A DNA stretch of 64,000 bases, from positions 62,001-126,000 of the forward strand of contig CAMTMP010000004.1 in the NCBI GenBank assembly GCA_947073545.1, given 5' to 3'. A program made the position numbers and the translations under genes. Shown one piece after another: positions 60,312-64,000 of the stretch. The stretch comes from an uncultured bacterium (lineage in GTDB: Bacteria; Bacillota; Clostridia; Lachnospirales; Lachnospiraceae). Within the stretch, counting starts at the first letter, position 1, and each line of letters opens with the position of its first letter. Under the pieces are notes generated by a model. It was not told the DNA's origin. It did no database searches and saw only the letters and a program-made list of their open reading frames with translations.

Positions 60312-61856
60312 TTACGACTCTTCCGCTTCTGCCTTCCCTTCACAATCTTCCGGCTTTTTGCCATGTGCCCCTGCCGCCGTCCCCATGTGGCGGCACAGAT
60401 AAATGCAGACCTCAGTTCCCATACCCTCTCCCCCACTCTTCACAGTCATCACATTCTCATTTCCCGTAAAAAGCCGCATACGGGAAATCACATTGTCCAT
60501 ACCGACGCCGTTTCCGCCCGACACCATATCCTCATCCCTGTAAGTGCCGCTGAGCACCTTGTCTATGGTTTCCGCACTCATGCCGACGCCGTTATCCTGC
60601 ACGCTGATGCAGACACGGTCTTCCTTTTTATAGAGGGAGAGAAGGATCACTCCCTTGTCTCCCATCTCGCGTATGCCGTGGTTAACGCAGTTTTCCACAA
60701 TGGGCTGCAAAATCATACCCGGCATCTCCATGTCCAGAAGAGATGCATCGATGTGTTTTTCATAGTGAATGTCCCCTGCAAACCGCACGTTCAGAATGTA
60801 GATGTAGGAGTCCACCATCTCCACCTCCTCGGCCACGGTCACCGTCTCTTCGCTTTTCTTCATATTATATCTGTAAAACCGCGCTACCTTCTGGACGTAG
60901 TCATAGGTTCTGTCCGCTCCCTCCATCATGGCAAGCTGCGCGCCCGCATTTAACGTGTTAAACAGAAAGTGCGGATTGATCTGTGCCTGCAGATACTTGA
61001 GCCTGGCGTCCTTCAAATGGCCTTCCATGAGAAGCTCCCGCTCTTTCAGCGCCCGCTCCGCCTCCATGCTCTCCCTGATGCGCTCGATATATCTGCCGAT
61101 GCTGACCACCATGGAATTGAACGCGCCCGTCACCACACCCACCTCGTCCTGCGCCTCCACCGGCAGAAGCTCGACGTCAAAATTCCCCTTCGCCACCTCG
61201 TCCGCCTTCGTCGACAGCTTTTTCAGCGGCCTAATCAACGCGCCCACGAAACTGGTGATGAGACAGACATTGCCGAACACCACCAGCACAATGGCGATCA
61301 CGGACACTGCCTCAAAGAGTCGGAAGCGCTGCAGCAGATCGCTGTAACGCTCGGAGTTGCTGCGGAACTGCTCCATATTCAGATTGGAAATATAGGTGTC
61401 GATATAGCCGTACATTCTGGTGGCGTTCTCATAATGGGTGCGGTATTTTTCCACATTCCGCCCGCGCTTGGCCTCAATGGTCTGCGCCACCTCCTCAAGA
61501 TAACGTTCCGTCATGTGCCGGATATTCCGCTCCATCCGGTCAAATGACCGCCCCGTAACCTCCTCATTAAGCTCCGCCGCCTGATTCCTGCACCAAGCCT
61601 CGCTTCGATAATAATTTTCCAATGAATCGCTGGTCTTCACATTCAGATAAGCCGTCATATCGTCCTGAAGAGCGTTTACGGCATCGGAAAAATCGTTCAG
61701 ATGCCGGTTGTCCTGATAAACCATATCGAGTCTTCCGGACATGCTGTTGATACCGATAATCAAGAAAATGTTTACCATCACAACAAGAATGTTCGTCACA
61801 ATATAGATACTGCTGATCTTAAACTGCAGGGAGAAGTCTCTGAATTTATTCATCAT
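60312..61856 (-). CDS. YesM-type sensor histidine kinase
   Basis: This 514-residue protein has two membrane segments (SIYIVTNILVVMVNIFLIIG and, near 190-215, VIAIVLVVFGNVCLITSF) around an extracellular helical domain. A HAMP domain (ALIRPLKKLSTKADEVAKG), a His_kinase domain with the phospho-acceptor in QINPHFLFNTLNAGAQL, and an HATPase domain (IVENCVNHGI; DNGVGM; GNGVGMDNVISRM) follow. Its ATG lies inside the end of the upstream binding-protein gene (11-bp overlap), which suggests that the two form one sensing complex. Confidence 0.93.
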   Translation of the reverse strand: MMNKFRDFSLQFKISSIYIVTNILVVMVNIFLIIGINSMSGRLDMVYQDNRHLNDFSDAVNALQDDMTAYLNVKTSDSLENYYRSEAWCRNQAAELNEEVTGRSFDRMERNIRHMTERYLEEVAQTIEAKRGRNVEKYRTHYENATRMYGYIDTYISNLNMEQFRSNSERYSDLLQRFRLFEAVSVIAIVLVVFGNVCLITSFVGALIRPLKKLSTKADEVAKGNFDVELLPVEAQDEVGVVTGAFNSMVVSIGRYIERIRESMEAERALKERELLMEGHLKDARLKYLQAQINPHFLFNTLNAGAQLAMMEGADRTYDYVQKVARFYRYNMKKSEETVTVAEEVEMVDSYIYILNVRFAGDIHYEKHIDASLLDMEMPGMILQPIVENCVNHGIREMGDKGVILLSLYKKEDRVCISVQDNGVGMSAETIDKVLSGTYRDEDMVSGGNGVGMDNVISRMRLFTGNENVMTVKSGGEGMGTEVCIYLCRHMGTAAGAHGKKPEDCEGKAEAEES

Positions 61857-63093
61857 TTTCTGACTCCTCTCCCCGCAGATACTCGCCTACGTTGTCTCTG
61901 GTAATCAGGCTGATATCCGCCGTAAAATACTGGCTCGTGTAACCCAGATCGTGGTACTCCTGCAAAGCGTCGATGCAGAAAGCTCCCATCTGCGCCGTGT
62001 CAATATTCACAGTGGCGTAAATCACATTCCTGCCTATGGCATTGAGAATCGTGTCTGAAACATAATAGCCGAGAATACTGACCGTGCCCACCTTATTGTA
62101 ATCCACCACCGCCTGATAAGCGCAGGTAGTATTCAACTCATTCAGACAAATCAGGATATCGGGAATATCCTCGCTCATAAAAATATCCCGGACAGATTCC
62201 TCCACCGAAAAAGCGTTTGTGTCGTCCACCGACTGCAGGGAAAGCTCCACAACCATGTCACCCTGCTCCTGCTCGATCGTCTCCTGAATGCCGGAATAGA
62301 GGATATTCTGGTCAAGGCTGTTCGCATATGAATTGACTAAAAGAGTCACCCGGACCGGGCGGCTTTTGGTTCCGATCTCTAAATCCCCCTGCCCCCATGC
62401 AAACGCATTCCCTTCGGAACCCTGGATCACAACAATATCGTCTCCCGCCTCCGTCTCGTCGAAATCGTCCGCCGTTTTTATATAAACCCCCGTCTCTGCC
62501 GTGCCCGCCATCCGCTCCCGCATAATTTTGAGCGCTTGTCTGCCATACTCCCTTCCCAGATTGTAGCTGCCAACGCCCACAAAGCTGCAGCGTTTGCTCT
62601 GGGTATTATCCCCGTAAAGCGTCACCACGGGAATCCCCTCCGCGTCCGCCCGGTTGATCAGGGCCGTCATTTCCTCCTCCTCGCTGGCCGTCACAATGAT
62701 GCCGTCCACCCCGGAGGCAATGGCGATTTCCATCTGCTCCGCCACGCTGTAATCGCGAAAGTGATCGTTCCCGAGCCAGTCCACATAGACATTTTCCAAA
62801 AGCGCCCTCTCATATGCGCCCTGATACACGGACTGCCAGAAAACGGATTTGTCTTCCTGCGTAATCATCATATAATATCTGTCGTAAGTCTCTCCCGCCG
62901 TCTCTTCCTGAAAGCTCCCCTTATAAAACCACAGAATATAGCCAGCCATCAGCACAGTAGACAGGATGCAGACCGCCGTCAGCGCCATGGGCAGAAACGT
63001 AAGCCCCGAAAATTTCCTTTCCGGGGCCTCTGTTCCAGCATGTAATTGTTTCCTGTTCTTAATTATCTTCAATGCCTTTCTGCGTGTCGTCAA
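61846..63093 (-). CDS. Membrane-anchored sugar-binding sensor protein
   Basis: An N-terminal basic region, one membrane segment (LPMALTAVCILSTVLMAGYI) and a periplasmic-binding-protein domain of the LacI/RbsB type (DRYYMMITQEDKSVFWQSVY; GVDGIIVTASEEEEMT; GIPVVTLYGDNTQSKR; DILICLNELNTTCAYQAV; VSILGYYVSD) are present. No lipobox is present, so it stays as a single-pass anchor. The frame's first start is TTG 63093 with no clear ribosome binding site; the true start may differ. It overlaps the kinase start and probably detects ligand for it, by analogy to auxiliary binding proteins of YesM kinases. Confidence 0.85.
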   Translation of the reverse strand: MTTRRKALKIIKNRKQLHAGTEAPERKFSGLTFLPMALTAVCILSTVLMAGYILWFYKGSFQEETAGETYDRYYMMITQEDKSVFWQSVYQGAYERALLENVYVDWLGNDHFRDYSVAEQMEIAIASGVDGIIVTASEEEEMTALINRADAEGIPVVTLYGDNTQSKRCSFVGVGSYNLGREYGRQALKIMRERMAGTAETGVYIKTADDFDETEAGDDIVVIQGSEGNAFAWGQGDLEIGTKSRPVRVTLLVNSYANSLDQNILYSGIQETIEQEQGDMVVELSLQSVDDTNAFSVEESVRDIFMSEDIPDILICLNELNTTCAYQAVVDYNKVGTVSILGYYVSDTILNAIGRNVIYATVNIDTAQMGAFCIDALQEYHDLGYTSQYFTADISLITRDNVGEYLRGEESENDE

Positions 63094-63199
63094 TCAATTT
63101 GTCTGTCATCTGTGATGCTATTTCATACTCCTTATTCTTCAAGGCTTCCTGTAGATCTTTCAAATCCTGAAGCAGACGTCTTAAGTAACTCTTAAACAC
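63059..63199 (-). CDS. Small hypothetical helical protein
   Basis: A 46-codon frame (GTG at 63199, stop 63059-63061) too short for routine calling encodes FKSYLRRLLQDLKDLQEAL then KNKEYEIASQMTDKLIDD, a likely helical hairpin. AGGAG lies very close to the GTG. It fills the gap between the DHH gene and the binding-protein sensor, overlapping the latter's TTG start by 35 bp, which suggests translational coupling. I know no family for it. Confidence 0.4.
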   Translation of the reverse strand: MFKSYLRRLLQDLKDLQEALKNKEYEIASQMTDKLIDDTQKGIEDN

Positions 63200-63230
63200 G
63201 CTCCTGTCTTCCGTTCATACGCCCTTCCAT

Positions 63231-64000
63231 CTAATTTTTATAATATGTACCATAATTCACAAGCTCGTCTAACAGCTTCGGGAGCTGTTCGTCCATGGTT
63301 TCATCTGAAAACTGGCAGGTTCCCACCGCCTTGTGTCCGCCGCCGCCGTACTTAAGCATCAGACTTCCCACATTGACGTTGGAAGTGCGGTTTAATACGC
63401 TGTATCCCACCGCCGCAGAACAGCCCAGACCGCCCCGGCCGTTTACGATCCACGCGGATATGTTCTGTTCGGGATACATACTGTAAATCAGGAAACGGTT
63501 CCCTGAATAGATCGGGTCAACACCCCGCAGATCCGAAATGATAACGTCCTTCTCCACGCGCGTGTGCGCTTTCACCATCTCCCTGAATTTCTCGTCCTGC
63601 TCACGATAGATGTCGATGCGCTCCTGCACATCGGACAGCGCGAGAATTTCCTCCGTACTCATGGTACGGCAGCACTCCATCAGTTTCTCCATCAACTGAT
63701 AGTTGGAGATCGTGAAGTTGCGCCATCTGCCCAGTCCCGTCCGAGGATCCATCAAAAATCCAACCAGAATCCACCCCTGCGGATTCTGGATCTCGTCTAT
63801 CGTAAGGTTGCCGGAATCCACCTTATCCACGGCCGCCATCATATCGTCAAAGTGGGAAAACCGCTCCTGTCCGCCGTAATATTCATAAATAATACGCGCA
63901 CAGGAAGGTGTGATACGGCTCTCCCCTTTATACTTGCCCTTAAGTTCATTGCGCTCATGCTCGCTGGAGTGATGGTCAAACCAAAGCCCGCAGCCCTCCA
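63231..64000 (-). CDS. DHH/DHHA1-family phosphoesterase (5' end outside window)
   Basis: The frame enters from the right edge and is longer than the first internal ATG (63842) suggests. The upstream part includes LWFDHHSSEHERN with the D-H-H metal motif, and the C-terminal part has LMLKYGGGGHKAVGTCQF, the DHHA1 G-G-G-H-K-like motif. Other blocks are ARIIYEYYGG and GWILVGFLMDPRTG. The family includes oligoribonucleases (NrnA), exopolyphosphatases and cyclic-dinucleotide phosphodiesterases; which activity applies here cannot be told from the visible portion. It lies upstream of the sugar-sensing genes. Confidence 0.85.
   Translation of the reverse strand, partial: EGCGLWFDHHSSEHERNELKGKYKGESRITPSCARIIYEYYGGQERFSHFDDMMAAVDKVDSGNLTIDEIQNPQGWILVGFLMDPRTGLGRWRNFTISNYQLMEKLMECCRTMSTEEILALSDVQERIDIYREQDEKFREMVKAHTRVEKDVIISDLRGVDPIYSGNRFLIYSMYPEQNISAWIVNGRGGLGCSAAVGYSVLNRTSNVNVGSLMLKYGGGGHKAVGTCQFSDETMDEQLPKLLDELVNYGTYYKN

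Noticed and set aside
1..64000. CRISPR arrays, tRNA and rRNA genes
   Set aside because: No regularly spaced direct repeats and no tRNA- or rRNA-like conserved sequence were seen on either strand.

Overview
The window looks like a Clostridia chromosome, most likely Lachnospiraceae. This is inferred from protein style (YesM/YesN two-component pair, Mgl-type sugar ABC operon, NifS/NifU, BlaI/BlaR1-like pair, M56 peptidase), strong AGGAGG-type ribosome binding sites and moderate GC. Almost every gene is on the minus strand. No rRNA, tRNA or CRISPR array was recognised.

Positions 1-37561 hold one very long, tightly packed minus-strand operon for a phosphopolyol-containing surface polysaccharide (teichoic-acid or capsule-like). 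It contains glycosyltransferases (GT2, GT4, GT8 and others), a LicD phosphotransferase, a TagF/TagB-like CDP-glycerol transferase, two IspD/TarI-like cytidylyltransferases each beside an extended SDR, a TagD-like cytidylyltransferase fused to a Gfo/Idh oxidoreductase, a DegT aminotransferase, methyltransferases, a polysaccharide deacetylase, a FemAB-like acyltransferase, a TupA-like ATP-grasp enzyme and five radical SAM proteins. The striking feature is a small Rossmann-like module (signature close to I-Y-G-A-G-x-x-G) present in 17 of these proteins, either fused to an enzyme or as free-standing 139-165 aa proteins. Three of the free-standing copies carry an N-terminal membrane segment, and each lies directly behind an enzyme that lacks a fused copy. 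No flippase, polymerase, ABC exporter or priming transferase was seen, so those must lie elsewhere.

Positions 37562-41160, directly upstream of that operon, hold a mobile or regulatory island. It has an apparently intact tyrosine recombinase, overlapped by a TnpB-like protein whose three RuvC catalytic positions are Ser, Pro and Lys but whose zinc ribbon is intact. A structured RNA candidate sits behind tnpB, with its presumptive guide ending about 30 bp before the first operon gene. A perfect 29-bp inverted repeat, itself an imperfect palindrome, brackets the recombinase gene, so the recombinase could invert its own DNA together with two divergent promoters. This combination is the best candidate for an undescribed system: a self-inverting switch coupled to a nuclease-dead RNA-guided protein, placed upstream of a 37-kb polysaccharide operon. 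An IS66 remnant lies next to it.

Positions 41197-52129 are housekeeping and accessory genes: an inositol monophosphatase, an ECF-like sigma factor with an unusual FtsX-like membrane partner, nifS-nifU, an Rpn-type fragment, a BlaI/BlaR1-like pair and a heterodimeric ABC exporter with one degenerate ATPase site.

Positions 52130-64000 form a sugar uptake and sensing locus on the minus strand: a DHH phosphoesterase (cut by the window end), a membrane-anchored sugar-binding sensor, a YesM-type kinase, a YesN-type response regulator, a second binding lipoprotein, then the main binding lipoprotein, a double-ATPase protein and two paralogous permeases, ending in a strong terminator.
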